Part shown: piece by piece, positions 47,901-58,590 of the stretch
Position numbering within the stretch: position 1 is the stretch's first letter
Layout of the letters: every line of letters starts with the position of its first letter
NCBI GenBank assembly: GCA_026419785.1
Contig: JAODTK010000776.1
Coordinates: 62,001 to 126,000, forward strand
Source of the DNA: Sclerodactyla briareus
Taxonomy: Eukaryota > Echinodermata > Holothuroidea > Dendrochirotida > Sclerodactylidae
Reading direction: 5' to 3'
DNA: 64,000 nucleotides
The notes under the pieces: generated by a model
What the model was told of the DNA's origin: nothing
Database searches by the model: none
What the model saw: the letters and a program-made list of their open reading frames with translations, nothing else
Translations under genes and position numbers: made by a program

Positions 47901-48984
47901 AAACTTTGATATATGTGTACTTACACGCCTTTGTGTAATGGGTTTGCCTTGGTGGTTTAAATTGGTCACCTGGGCTCTCTAGTAAACCCTCTTGTCCACC
48001 CACTTTGACAACAATCCTTCCTTTTAACATTTGCCACACATACTTTTTTGATTTTTTTTAAATGTGGCCATGTGTTCACACCCCCCCCCACCCCCCCCCG
48101 CCCTTCCCGTGTCACTCACTCATTAGTCAGTTCATCAATTTGAATGACTAAGCAGGGAACAGGATGCTCGCAGTAAATAATTTTGCTTGGGCATCAGGAT
48201 TACTTAAATATCTTATAACCTAGGAGTGGATTATTAATTTCCAGATGTTACAACTCGAGATTATGATGATAATATCTTAACTGACATGACCTTCAGGGGA
48301 GGTCAACTACCTTATTCTGAATGACAACTGACAAATAAATCATGAACCCGGGCGGAGTGGGGGGGGGGGGGGGGGCGGGTCTGGGGGTGGGGGGCTGCCT
48401 ATTGCTGTGTATATCTTTAGTCACAAGTTTGTGCAATATGTCCGTCTTGATGTGGTATTCGTGTTTTTGAGTTTAATGAGGCTGGCATGCATCAAACCCC
48501 ATCACATGGGCAGTGTGTAGCTTCCGTACGAGGGAGACATTGCTCTGGGAGCAGGGGCACGGGGGTGGGGCTACTGGGGCCCATTGTGATAAATGACGTC
48601 TGTTTTCTTCTACTTTGGTTGATTTCATTACTCAAGCACATGAAACGATTGACAAATAGAAGAATGAGACTTAACAATAGCAAAAGTACATTAAGGATTA
48701 ACTGATGGAGCCTGAAAACCCTTTAGGAGGATAGGCCAAATAAATCAGCCCTATTTCCAGTGGGGGGTCCATTGCATAAATGCATGTTGCAGCTGTACAT
48801 CTGAGAGAAATCCCCTGAGAACACACCGAACCCTACAAGAGTGCTTTCCCTATTAAACTTTCAAGGATTTATGTGGGTGATTGACCCTTTTGAATATAGG
48901 AAGGCAAGTCAGTGATGTAGGATTCTTGAAACTGTCTTTTCGCAATTATGAGTATTTTGTTGGTGTGTGGGAAAAAGATGTTTA
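44991..48984. other. Non-coding stretch, no gene seen
   Basis: AT-rich spacer. Poly(G)/poly(C) runs lie near 47,391-47,402, 48,078-48,099 and 48,359-48,376. The 130-codon minus-strand frame at 46,342-46,734 overlaps a SINE-like promoter and shows no known domain. Confidence 0.5.
46470..46562 (-). mobile_element. Possible tRNA-derived SINE promoter region
   Basis: On the minus strand TGGCATAGTGATTAATGC matches a pol III A box (TGGCNNAGTGG-like). About 45 bp later GGATTGTAAATCCAGCC is a plausible, decayed B box. No second copy or tail was found in the window, so this rests on two short motifs and their spacing. Confidence 0.28.
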
Positions 48985-51472
48985 GATGACTCCCCCTCCC
49001 CTGGAGTGGTGACTTCCCCCTTTCCCTCTCCCCTCCCCTGTAGTGATGACCCATCCCCTGGCGTGATAACTCCCTCCCCTGGAGTGACTGACCCTCCCCT
49101 GGATTGAATGACCTTCCCCTCCCCTGGAGTGATGACTCCCCCCCCCTGGAGTGATAACTCCCCCGTCCCTTTGTGATGCCCCCTCCCCTGGAGTGATGAC
49201 TCCCCCTCCCCTGAGTGATACTCCCCCCCGTCCCCTGGAGTGATGACGCCCTCTCCCCTGGAGTGGATAACTCCCCCCTCCCCTGGAGTGATGACCCTCT
49301 CCTGGAGTGATAACTCCCCTTACCCTGGTAGTGATATGACTTCCCCGCCTCCCCTGAGTTGATGACTCCCCCTCCCCTGGAGTTATAATCCCCCTTCCTG
49401 GGGGGAGTGATGACTCCCTCTCCCCTGGAGTGATGACCTCCCCCTCCCCTGGAGTATGACTCCCCCTCCCCCCCTCCCCTGGAGTGGTGACTTCCCCCTC
49501 CCCTGGATTGATGACTCCCCTCCCCTAGTGAGGACTCCCCCTCCCCTGGAGGGTAACTCCCCCTCCCCTGGAGTGATGGACCCGCCCCCGGAGTGATAAC
49601 TCCCCCCTTCCCTGGGAGGATGACTCCCCCTCCCCTGGAGTGATACTCCCCCTCCCCTGGAGTGGTGACTTCCCCCTTCCCTAGATGATGACTCCCCCTC
49701 CCCTGGAGTGATAACTCCCCCTTCCTGGAGTGATTACTCCCCCCCCGGAGTGATTAACTCCCCCTCCCCTGGAGTGATGACCCCCCTCCCCTGGAGTATA
49801 CTCCCCCTTCGCTGGATGATGACTCCCCTCCACCTGAGTGATAACTCCCCCTTCCTGGAGTGATGACTTCCCCCTCCCCTGGAGTGATAACTCCCCCTCC
49901 CCTGGAGTGATGACCCGTCCCCCTCCCCTGGAGTGAGTACTCCCCCTCCCCTGGATTGATGACTCCCCCTCCCCCTGGAGGATACTCCCCGCCTTCCCTG
50001 GAGTGATAACTCCCCCCTTCCCTGGGTTATTCCCCCTTCCCTGAGTGATGACTCCGCCCTCCCCTGGAGTTATTCTCCTCCCCTGAGTGATGACTCCACC
50101 TCCCCTGGAGTGATGACCTCCACCCTCCCCTGGAGTGATTACTTGCCCCCTCCCCTGGAGTGATTACTCCCCCCCTCCCCTGGAGTGATAACCTCCCCCC
50201 CCCTGGAGTGATGAACTTCCCCTCGCCCCTGGAGTGATTACTTCCCCCTCCCCTGGAGTGATGACTTCTCCCTCCCCTGGAGTGATGACCGACCCACCCT
50301 GGATGTGACCTCTCCCCTCCCCTCTCCCCCCCCTGGAGTGATGACCCCCTCATCTGGATTGATAATGCCCCTCCCCTGGAGGAGACTTTCCCCCTCCCCT
50401 GGAGTGATGACTCCCCCTCCCCTGGAGTGATGACTTCCCCCTCCCCTAGAGTGATGAAAAAAAACTCCCCCTCCCCTCTCCCCTCCCCTGGAGTGATACG
50501 CCCCCCCTCCCCTGGATGTGATGACTCCCCCTCCCCTTGAGTAATGACTCCCCCTCCCCCTGGAGTGAATGACTCCCCCACCTCCCCTGGAGTGATGACT
50601 CCCGCCCCCCACCCTCCACCGGAGTGATGACTTCACCCCTTCCGCTGGAGTGAGACTTCCCCCCTCCCCTCTCCCCTCCCACTGGAGTGATGACCCCCTC
50701 ATCTGGAGTGATGACTCCCCCCTCCCCTCTCCCCTCCCCTGGAGTGATTACTCCCCCCCCTCCCCATGGAGTGATGACTTCCCCCTCTCCCCTGGAGTGA
50801 TGACCTCCAGCCTCTCCCCCCCTCCCGCTGGAAGTGATAACTCCCCCTCGCTGGGTAATACGTCCCCCTCCCCTCTCCCCTTCCCTGGAGTGATGACCCC
50901 CTCATCTGGAGTGATAAGCCCCCCCCTGGAGTGATGACCTCCCCCTCCCCTGGAGTGCTGACTCCCTCTCCCCTCCCCTGGAGTGATGACTCCCCCCCCC
51001 CCCTTCCCCCCCTGCGTGATGCCTTCTCCCCTCCCCTGGATTGATGACCTCCCCCCCCCCCCTGAGTGATAACTCCCCCTCCCCTGGAGTGATGACTTTC
51101 CCCCCCCTCTCCCCTCCCCTGGAGTGATTCCTCCCCTCATCTGGAGTGATATGCCGGTCCCTCCCCTGGGTGATGACCTCCCCCTGTCCCCCTGGAGTGA
51201 TACTCCCCCCCTCTCCCCGCCCCTGTAGTGATGACTCCCCCTCCCCTGGAGTGATGACTTCCCCCTCACCCTGGAGTGATAATCCCCCATCCCCTGGAGT
51301 GAGAAACTCCCCTCCTCCCCTGAGTGATGACTCCCCCTCCCCTGGAGTGATGACGTACTTCCCCTCTCCTGAAGTGATGACTCCCCCTCCCCTGGAGTGA
51401 TAACTCCCCCTCCCCTGGATTGATGACCCCCCTCCCCTGGAGTGGTGACTTCCCGCCCTTCCCCCTCTCCCC
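48985..51472. repeat. 23-bp C-rich minisatellite, about 108 copies
   Basis: A ~2.49-kb array of a 23-bp unit whose core is CTCCCCCTCCCCTGGAG plus TGATGA or TGATAA (variant TGGTGACTT). Almost all C is on the plus strand, so the minus strand is strongly G-rich. Because 23 is not a multiple of 3, each frame cycles through three phases. The minus strand therefore translates as the same Gly/Ser/Arg/His-rich 23-residue cycle in all frames (blocks like SSLQGRG, SHHSRGG and VITPGEG), giving frames up to 190 codons that are artefacts. In the second half a variant phrase CCCCCTCATCTGGA recurs at about 50,349, 50,698, 50,901 and 51,136, showing segmental duplication within the array. Confidence 0.96.
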
Positions 51473-53348
51473 AAAACTTGACACTTTGGCTGAAAAATTA
51501 GAAGGACGGTTGGGGTGGTCAGCCGGATTTGTGTAATTATTGCCGACTACTTGTCACCTAGTGGGGGGAATGCGGGGTTCCTATAAGGGGTAAGTAATTC
51601 AGAGTCCACAGTTTCACTAACCCGTTCTTTGTGTGGATCCTACTGATAACAAATTAATGTCACTACATCAGGTTTCAATCCTGTGAACAAAGACTTGCGT
51701 TTGTAAACTGTGTGGATTTTCCTTGACCTTACGCCTAACTATAGCAATTGGCCCTTGTGTTGGATTCGTCCCCGGATCATAGTCGCTCGTCTGCACCCAT
51801 CCAGGGATATTCGGTGCGATTTCATGGCATGCCTTATGAATAAATGGCGAAAACATCCTGAGGTAACCCAGAGTCTTTGCCTGATGATCATCTGATTTGC
51901 CTAATTGTCAGCAAGGTTTTTATAGGGAAGGGTCAGAATGTGAGAATCGTTCATCAATTTTGGATGATCATGGCACTCAGCTGTTGCTTTGTATAGGTCC
52001 ATAAGGTCTTGTGTCATTTAGTAGATCATTTCAAGTCTACTATGTACAGAAGGGCGTTATATCCCAGAACCTATCCAATTTGATTGAGATGTGTAACTAT
52101 TTCACAAAGTAGTGGATTTGGATAGAAGGTGTGAGGAGAGTTTTTTCAGCTGAATTTTTATTTCAGAACAAATGTTATGTTTGTGAAGCAGAGAGCTTTT
52201 TTTTTTACATGACAAGCTAAGTAACGTGCACCGCATTGATATGGATACTGGTTATTGTAGATGGGGTTTAGGCACTGCTTCTATGCTGAATATGGGAAGC
52301 TTGAACGTTTTAATTTGAAGGTGGTCATGGATGGATATCTTAAGTAACGAGGTACGAAATCACGGTGAACATTTAGTTGGCCCTGTAAGCCAGAGTTCCA
52401 GAGGTTAGATAAAGGGAACACACTAATCAACAACACACACCACTGAAATGCGATATTATTGAATACCACAAAGGGTATGATTTCTTTGCCAAATAGAAAC
52501 GTTAAACATATTGCACAATCGAGCAGTTCTTCTTCTTTGCGGGAATTGAGGCTAATTCTGATGCCTACCATAAAATTAATTGACAGATATGTTCTAAAGC
52601 TATTAGTGAACTTCAAGCCAAATATGAACTAGATTGAAATAATTTTGTACCCTATTTCAATTTTGGGCCATCCAATTTTTTCCAAATGTGAATGTGGTGG
52701 GATGTCGTATCAAGCCTGCAGCTGCACTCCTAATTCTGTACAGTTTACCTCACCATTCTGAAAATTCAACTTTTCAGTATTTTATTGAGTTGTTAGGTGC
52801 CCAGAAGAATTAAAAGAAAACAATCTAAGAAAACTACAATAGATCTTTTTCCAATACTATCAGAGCAATCATCCAAAATAAACAAAGTTGAATTTGGGGT
52901 CAATTGGAATATTTCCCTTCCAATCAGTGCTCAAGTACATCAAATAACGACTTACGCAGCCAGCCGATGGAACCGTATACCAAATTTCGTGCCAAATATT
53001 GATCCATGACAGCTTTAACTGAATTGATTACCTTTTCATGCAAGGCAACTAAAGAAAATACCAATTCAATATTTTGACATGTCTCTAAGTCATCTGTGTC
53101 AGACAATGCTTTATCAACAATTTACAATCATCTGGCTGGTATTGGCTGTGTTATTTCAATATCATTGGTCTTTCAACAAACTGAATGGGGGAATCGTAAC
53201 TATGGAAAAAGGGCACTATGACATTTGCTAAATAGAAGCTGCACTTACTCGATGAATGACCTAATATACCAACTCTTCCCTCTGCTCTCATCCACTATCC
53301 CTGCCTTTTTTCCCCATTGTGTTCACCTTTAGCTCCCCCTTCAAAACC
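51473..53348. other. Non-coding stretch, no gene seen
   Basis: AT-rich spacer. A 111-codon minus-strand frame (52,281-52,616) and a 70-codon plus-strand frame ending ASRWNRIPNFVP (52,797-53,009) were considered. The latter faintly recalls a LINE C-terminal W-N-x-I-P block but is too short to call. Confidence 0.5.
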
Positions 53349-53351
53349 TTA

Positions 53352-53918
53352 AGCCTACCTCACACTATACAGAGTTCAACGCCGGCAACGGCCTACATGG
53401 TAGACGCGTATGACACGTGAGCGAATGGAGGACCGTAAGCTCATGGCGTACTTGCATAAATTTCACTTTCGGGGTCAATTTCCCAGGATGGTGACCCGTT
53501 TATGTTGTGAACGCGCCACCAACTGGAGGGAAAGGGAATTCCACATTCCACAGCCAGCAGGATAAAAATAACAAGGCTAAAAAACAGGATATATCTCTCA
53601 TTTCAAAGGTCTTTCCATACGTCCTCCAGAAATTATTGAAGAAGTTGGACACTGATAGCGAAATATGGATACTACTCCAGTCGACAGCTCGTGCGCGCTT
53701 CCTATCTGCCAAGCTTCCAATTTTATTTTTCCATTACAAAACTACATGGGCCTTGCAGAATTCTGAAATTTTTTTGAACTTATGGCCAGTCTGGCTGCTC
53801 GCAGTGGCTGAGGCGTTGCAGTCATTGCCTCAAATACAGTAATACAGTGGCCGCGAGTATGACCGTAAGCTGTCTCAAGCCTTGCAGTCAGAGAATTCTG
53901 TGTAGTGTGAGGCAGGCT
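53352..53918. mobile_element. Non-autonomous DNA transposon with TTA duplication
   Basis: A 567-bp element has ~28-bp inverted termini: AGCCTACCTCACACTATACA at the left, the inverse of TGTGTAGTGTGAGGCAGGCT at the right, both continuing into GARTTC. TTA is present just outside both ends (53,349-53,351 and 53,919-53,921), a 3-bp target duplication of the kind made by PIF/Harbinger-type transposases. The terminal bases do not match the usual Harbinger GGS start, so the superfamily is tentative. The 111-codon frame inside shows no transposase motif. Confidence 0.85.
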
Positions 53919-53927
53919 TTAGCCCGA

Positions 53928-54145
53928 CTACATGTAACAACCTTGGATTGTGATGATAATATCTATTTCAACCATCTTTTCAACTTACCCCCACATGGAC
54001 TGTGCCCCACCCACATCCATGTTGAAGCTTCTCAGGGCACTAACACAAAAGTCCGGGTTGGCCGCCCCATCTCCCTTCTCTTCTCGCCATGCTAGTCATC
54101 TAGTTCATCACATGTAACAACCTTGGATTGCGATGATATTTCCTT
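53928..54145. repeat. Pair of direct repeats 180 bp apart
   Basis: ACATGTAACAACCTTGGATT followed by GYGATGATA occurs at about 53,930-53,960 and again at 54,110-54,141, with one difference. They lie immediately downstream of the 53.4-kb transposon and could be a local duplication or the ends of a small unidentified element. Confidence 0.7.
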
Positions 54146-54589
54146 GTATCAGGCCATCTAGATTGAGACCTGGTCATATGACAGTTATGTCGCCTTTTTT
54201 GCGAATATTCATAAACAAAAAATATTGAATTTATTAGGGCGGCGGCAAAGACAATTAATTACCCCTGATCTTTTATGATGCTAGAAACTAGTATTTCATA
54301 ATTTTTCACCATGGCACCCCTCTGTCTTTGAGAGTCAATCATAATTATACTCACAGGTGGGTTGTCAGTGCGTGATATATTTTCCATGGTAAACGACCAA
54401 ATTCATTGAAACCAATTCACTGGAGTGTTGAAATAATTTTGCAGAGGAAGGGGGGGGGGTAAATGTCTGAAATCACAGCATCGGGGGCACTTCAATTATT
54501 ATATCCCCGCAACACTTTCGAGTGCCAGGGATATTATGGTTTGTGGGCTTGTAGCCGCTGTCCCCACTGCCGGCCGCCTTCGGAAACCT

Positions 54590-55135
54590 AGGCGTTAGCG
54601 CAATAACTCTTTAATGCTTTATTCCTAATTTTTATGAAACTTAGTTTCATGTCCGCCCTAGTGAAATCTCAGATGAGTTCGAAGTGTATCACTGCAATGT
54701 ATGCTGCCCTCGATTTTGTGGTTTACACAGAAATATTTAGTTATTATTAGTTTTATCCGATTTACATGAAACATAGTGGGTGGGGACAAAAGTCCATTGT
54801 CCTGCCAAAACATGAGACGGTGATTTCTAGGTCACCGGAGGTCACATTTGTTGTTTTTTTTTTTCGGCGATTTTCCAACTTTAACGGATCGAACAAAACT
54901 TGGGGATTGTGGAACTAAACATACAGTTGGTTCACCCGCGAAAATACGTTAGTCTGATTCACGACAGAACTTGGTGGGTGGGGACAAAAGTTTGGTCCCG
55001 ATAACATGACAAAGCACTTAAGGTCACCAGAGGTCAAATTTGTGTTTTCCCACGATTTTCCAACTTCATCGGATCAGAACAAAACTTGGGAATGTGGACT
55101 ACATACAGTTGTCTCTGAATCAACGGGTGGGCATT
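54590..55135. repeat. Degenerate ~190-bp array with phased AGGTCA pairs
   Basis: Two recognisable units share TGGGTGGGGACAAAAGT, an AACATGA phrase, a GGTCACC-containing pair and CGATTTTCCAACTT, followed by GATC-GAACAAAACTTGG. AGGTCA half-sites begin at 54,829 and 54,839 in one and at 55,021 and 55,031 in the other, exactly 10 bp apart. Upstream (54,590-54,780) a weaker unit begins with GCGCAATAACTCTTTAATGC. Related fragments occur at 34.8 kb. No coding frame crosses it. Confidence 0.8.
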
Positions 55136-56251
55136 CACAAAGTCACTGCGGATCAAATGTGATTCCTCTGACTAGGTCCACAAAAGCTGTTTTCTCCAGG
55201 TATCACATCGGCGCGGTTTACTCACCTGCACATGTATAGTTCTGCATGAAGTCAAAGGGAGTTGGAGGAGAAGGTGCCATGGGCACATGATGCAACAGTA
55301 AAACAAACAACATTTTTTGTTTTGTCTCTATTAAGGTATTCCCACATTGCCAACTTCATTCTGCTGCTCATAGATAACCTTTATATTTAGAACCTTAAAA
55401 ATGTACCATATTATTGATATCATAACTATCATCATTATTATTAATAATGCGTCAGTGCAGATTCAGTGCCCATAAATGTAATGGTCTTAGTCCCAATAAA
55501 AAAAAAAAAAACTGCATGCATTGTGAAAATGTTTCATTCTAAAAATGCAGAAGTGCACAAGGATTTTGCATTAATCTATTCTTTTTCCGTGACAATGAAC
55601 CTGTTCATAGTTTCTAGTAGGGCTGAGCCTCGTCACTACAAGACAGTCTCCCGGGGTTACGAATAAATCTAAGTTGTTTTATATGGAATGCCAACGGTTT
55701 CCCCAATGCGCATCATTCACATCATTTCCCATTGAAAATGTCAATTGACTCTTGCTGACGATATAACAGACGAACCTTCGGATAGTAAGTTCGCATATGA
55801 GAGCCGATTGACCGCTGGTGTACTCGACTGCTCTCACCATTAATCATGCAATTATTAGTCTAATTTCCAATAATAGATGAACTTAAATGTAAGTTTACTG
55901 GAGTTTGTTAAATTCCACAAGACATGATGCTCGATACCTCCTCGAATATCACACATAGTTTTGGGATTGTCATTGGGGGTTCAATTTGATATGTCTAATT
56001 TGCCAAATTTATGGAATAATTTCATTCATCTGTGCATCTGAATTATTCGGCTACATGCCACCCAACCCAATGAGAAACCCTTTATAGTGGTGTGAATGGA
56101 AGCAATACATTTTTTGTGGGGGGGGGGAGGTTGGTATGGGGGAGGAGAGTAGGTGGTGGAGAACTCCAGTAGCAGAAGGTTTGGTATTTAGTTACTGCAC
56201 TCTCCAACCCCACCCTGGTGTTAGGAACCTTTTCATTTGCAGTTGCCATAA

Positions 56252-56854
56252 ATGGTAGATATATTAAATTGGGACTTGCTTTCGCACTCAGTCATTGTTG
56301 AGGCCATCAATCAAACAATCTTCAGTTTTGGAACGCACCAACAAAAATTTAACCATCTCAATTCTAATTTGAAATGGATACAACCTCCATACTTGGGCAA
56401 GGTTCAAGTGTTTACAGTGACATATGAGGCGGAGGACTTCTTCCCTATATTAGCGAATCGCTATCGGTATAGTAACTGGACTCTGCCTGTTCAACCTCGT
56501 AAATACATAAACTGTTTTCCTGTGATGTCATTGAGGATTTCGGAAGTAGGACCAGTGATCAGAGAGTGCTGGCTCCCCCCGCAACTGGTAATTGGCTTAA
56601 TTGAACGTACAGAGCCATTAGGAGACAGATGCTTATTAATGCCTGCGGCTCTGTCAGTAACCACGGACAATCGTTCAAGCAGCTCATACTCTTTTATCAT
56701 GAAGCAAGGAAGGGACTTGAACCTGTGCGGTGATTGTCAAGAAAGGGGAAGGTTTTGGTTAGTTTTAATGCACCTGACAATTGTTGAGCAGGCCCCTATG
56801 CCCCGGATGGGGCGAGCCATTGTCAAAAGGTGTCAATCAGTGTTTTTACGCTAA
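56252..56854 (+). CDS. Longest ATG-initiated frame; uncharacterised, possibly spurious
   Basis: An ATG-started frame of 200 codons, the longest in the window outside the minisatellite. A pyrimidine-rich TTTTCATTTGCAG ends 9 bp upstream of the ATG, so it could be an exon. The translation is mixed and non-repetitive, with CGDC near residues 158-161, but no signal peptide, membrane segment or domain that I know. By a rough stop-frequency estimate (about 1 in 18 codons) roughly 0.1 frames this long are expected by chance in 64 kb on six frames, so it is mildly unusual but not proof. A minus-strand 69-codon frame overlaps it. No homolog was recognised. Confidence 0.2.
   Translation: MVDILNWDLLSHSVIVEAINQTIFSFGTHQQKFNHLNSNLKWIQPPYLGKVQVFTVTYEAEDFFPILANRYRYSNWTLPVQPRKYINCFPVMSLRISEVGPVIRECWLPPQLVIGLIERTEPLGDRCLLMPAALSVTTDNRSSSSYSFIMKQGRDLNLCGDCQERGRFWLVLMHLTIVEQAPMPRMGRAIVKRCQSVFLR
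56775..56830. repeat. Hairpin-forming inverted repeat
   Basis: TGACAAT and ATTGTCA are inverted ~38 bp apart, and between them GCCCC-GGAT-GGGGC forms a perfect 5-bp stem with a 4-base loop. It falls within the 3' part of the 200-codon frame, so it may be coincidental. Confidence 0.5.
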
Positions 56855-58254
56855 AGGTGCGGGACTGTGCGCAGAATCTGCGCCACCAAACTCAAAAATC
56901 CGTACGGACATAATTTCTGTGCAGGAAGTTCCCTGCACTGGTTTCCAAACAAGCAGTAGCAATTTTGCACTGTTTCTAACCGGTCACGATCTCGGTACTT
57001 AAGGCACAATGTATGCATATATCATTGTGTTTCAGAAAATCTCGTAATACCAGGACTGATAGAAACCCTATTTTTATCGCACATCGATAAACTGTCGTGA
57101 TTTTTAGAACTGTTGCTTTGCACTACACTATGTTTACCCGTGTTGGAATGGGACAAATTCACTGTAAAATAATGGAAAATCCTGAAAACATTAAATCATC
57201 ACATAATGAATCAGGCTTGTAGATGGATTGATACAAACAACATTTACACAAAATTAATCATTGTTTTTTGCAAGGTGGTCCTTCAGGGTAGTCACTTTTC
57301 TATCTAGGTAAGTGTTGGTCCTGTTAACAAAATCATAGCAATCGTAGCTTAGTCTTACGTCTGGGCTGCCTCGTGGGAACATAATGCCATTGAAAATTAT
57401 CCTTTTTTGTTTTCTTGTATTTATTCACACGGACAAATATTTTTGCCTGGAAAGAACATTCCCTATGGCCCAAAAGGTGGCCATTGAAGGCTTTGCCCTT
57501 TCTGCGACAGTCCTGTAGCTATGGGCTGGAAGCAGACGGTATGGCATGGTGGCACATCCCATATACCCCCACTGGCCTATACAGTATAACTACTTGTGTA
57601 GCAATAGTTTTGCAATACAGTCGATGGAGAGAGTGAGACAGAAACTTGGGGGCACAACAACATGGAACAACGTGGGAATGTTCGGCGGTAAGCATGGTAC
57701 CAAAAAATTTGCTGTTCTATTTTCTGAGACCCCCCCGATTCAAAATCCCTTTGGAAAATTTGAGAGGGGGGAATTCCCCCCACATTTTTAAACCTCTACA
57801 TAAACACTGGGGTCACTTCTGTACATCGATGCACCCCTCAGTCAGTTAGATGACAGTTGAACAGCTTTCCCCTACTAGGAACTGCAGAAGCGAGGTAAAT
57901 GACAGATCAAGAGTCACTTTCGTTCAATTGACAATGGCGCCATAGTTGACGGAGCATGTTCTCAGTGTCTTGTGGGGTGTTTTTCATGTAATTTCCTTTG
58001 GCATTGACAAGTGCATAATTCATACTGTGAGGTGGGGGGGGGGGCTGGGGGGGGGGGGGGAATTTAGAGCTATTTTGGAACAAGCTAGCTCTACAGTGAT
58101 GCTGGATTGTGACATCTCAGTGCAAATCAGTGACACTGGGAAATTGCTTCCCAAGGATTGGAAGGAATGAATTCTTTCAGAGCTAAAGTATCCGACTTTG
58201 TACTTTTTTGTTCTCTCCCGAATGAAATTCAGGAGGAGACTTATGGTAACTATT

Positions 58255-58316
58255 GGGTGTGTCTGTCTGTGTGTGCGTGTGGGTTTGTGTGCGTGTGTGT
58301 GTTTGTGTGTGTGTCA
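58255..58316. repeat. TG-rich microsatellite
   Basis: An impure (TG)n tract with CTG and CGTG interruptions, about 62 bp. Confidence 0.85.
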
Positions 58317-58439
58317 CACTTTCTCGTAGGCAGGATATCTTTCGAACGGCAAGTGCAATTGGTACAAATAATTTTCAGGGTAGCATTAGGGTTGGGTGTA
58401 ACACGATCTGATTACATTTTGAGCACGCAAGTCACTAAT

Positions 58440-58590
58440 CAGTGAGGTAATTAGGCCTATTTCCCGTAATTGATTGTTTAGGCTCGTGAGGCAGATAAGT
58501 ATGAACCGTAGGTGCTATGATGACTTGGTTTGCACATATATGCGGGATATGAGTAGTATGAACTGATTAGATTTTCATGCGTAAAATACC
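58440..58590 (+). repeat. Left 151-bp direct repeat bounding the 58-60 kb array
   Basis: It carries GAGGTAATTAGGCCTAT, ATGAACCGTAGGTGCTATG, a GCACATA phrase and GATTAGATTTTCATGCG, which recur in the same order and orientation at 60,620-60,770. Confidence 0.8.

Larger units (their letters stand above)
55136..58439. other. Mostly non-coding stretch
   Basis: AT-rich spacer. It holds the open frame at 56,252-56,854 and a hairpin-forming segment at 56,775-56,830 (separate entries), poly(G) runs at about 56,120 and 58,035-58,060, and a TG-rich microsatellite at about 58,255-58,316. Nothing else was recognised. Confidence 0.5.

Noticed and set aside
50027..51474. Minus-strand open frames of 154-190 codons, Gly/Ser/Arg/His-rich.
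   Set aside because: They lie wholly within the 23-bp minisatellite. Because 23 is not divisible by 3, all three frames give the same cyclic peptide, and the unit happens to lack minus-strand stops. No independent coding evidence.
52797..53009. LINE C-terminal fragment (ASRWNRIPNF).
   Set aside because: Only a weak W-N-x-I-P resemblance, without the upstream F-x-R block or downstream pattern seen in the two LINE remnants at 36-38 kb.
56700..56730. tRNA gene or SINE on the minus strand (GGTTCAAGTCCC B-box match).
   Set aside because: There is no A box at the proper distance and no cloverleaf could be drawn; an 11-12-base match alone can be chance.
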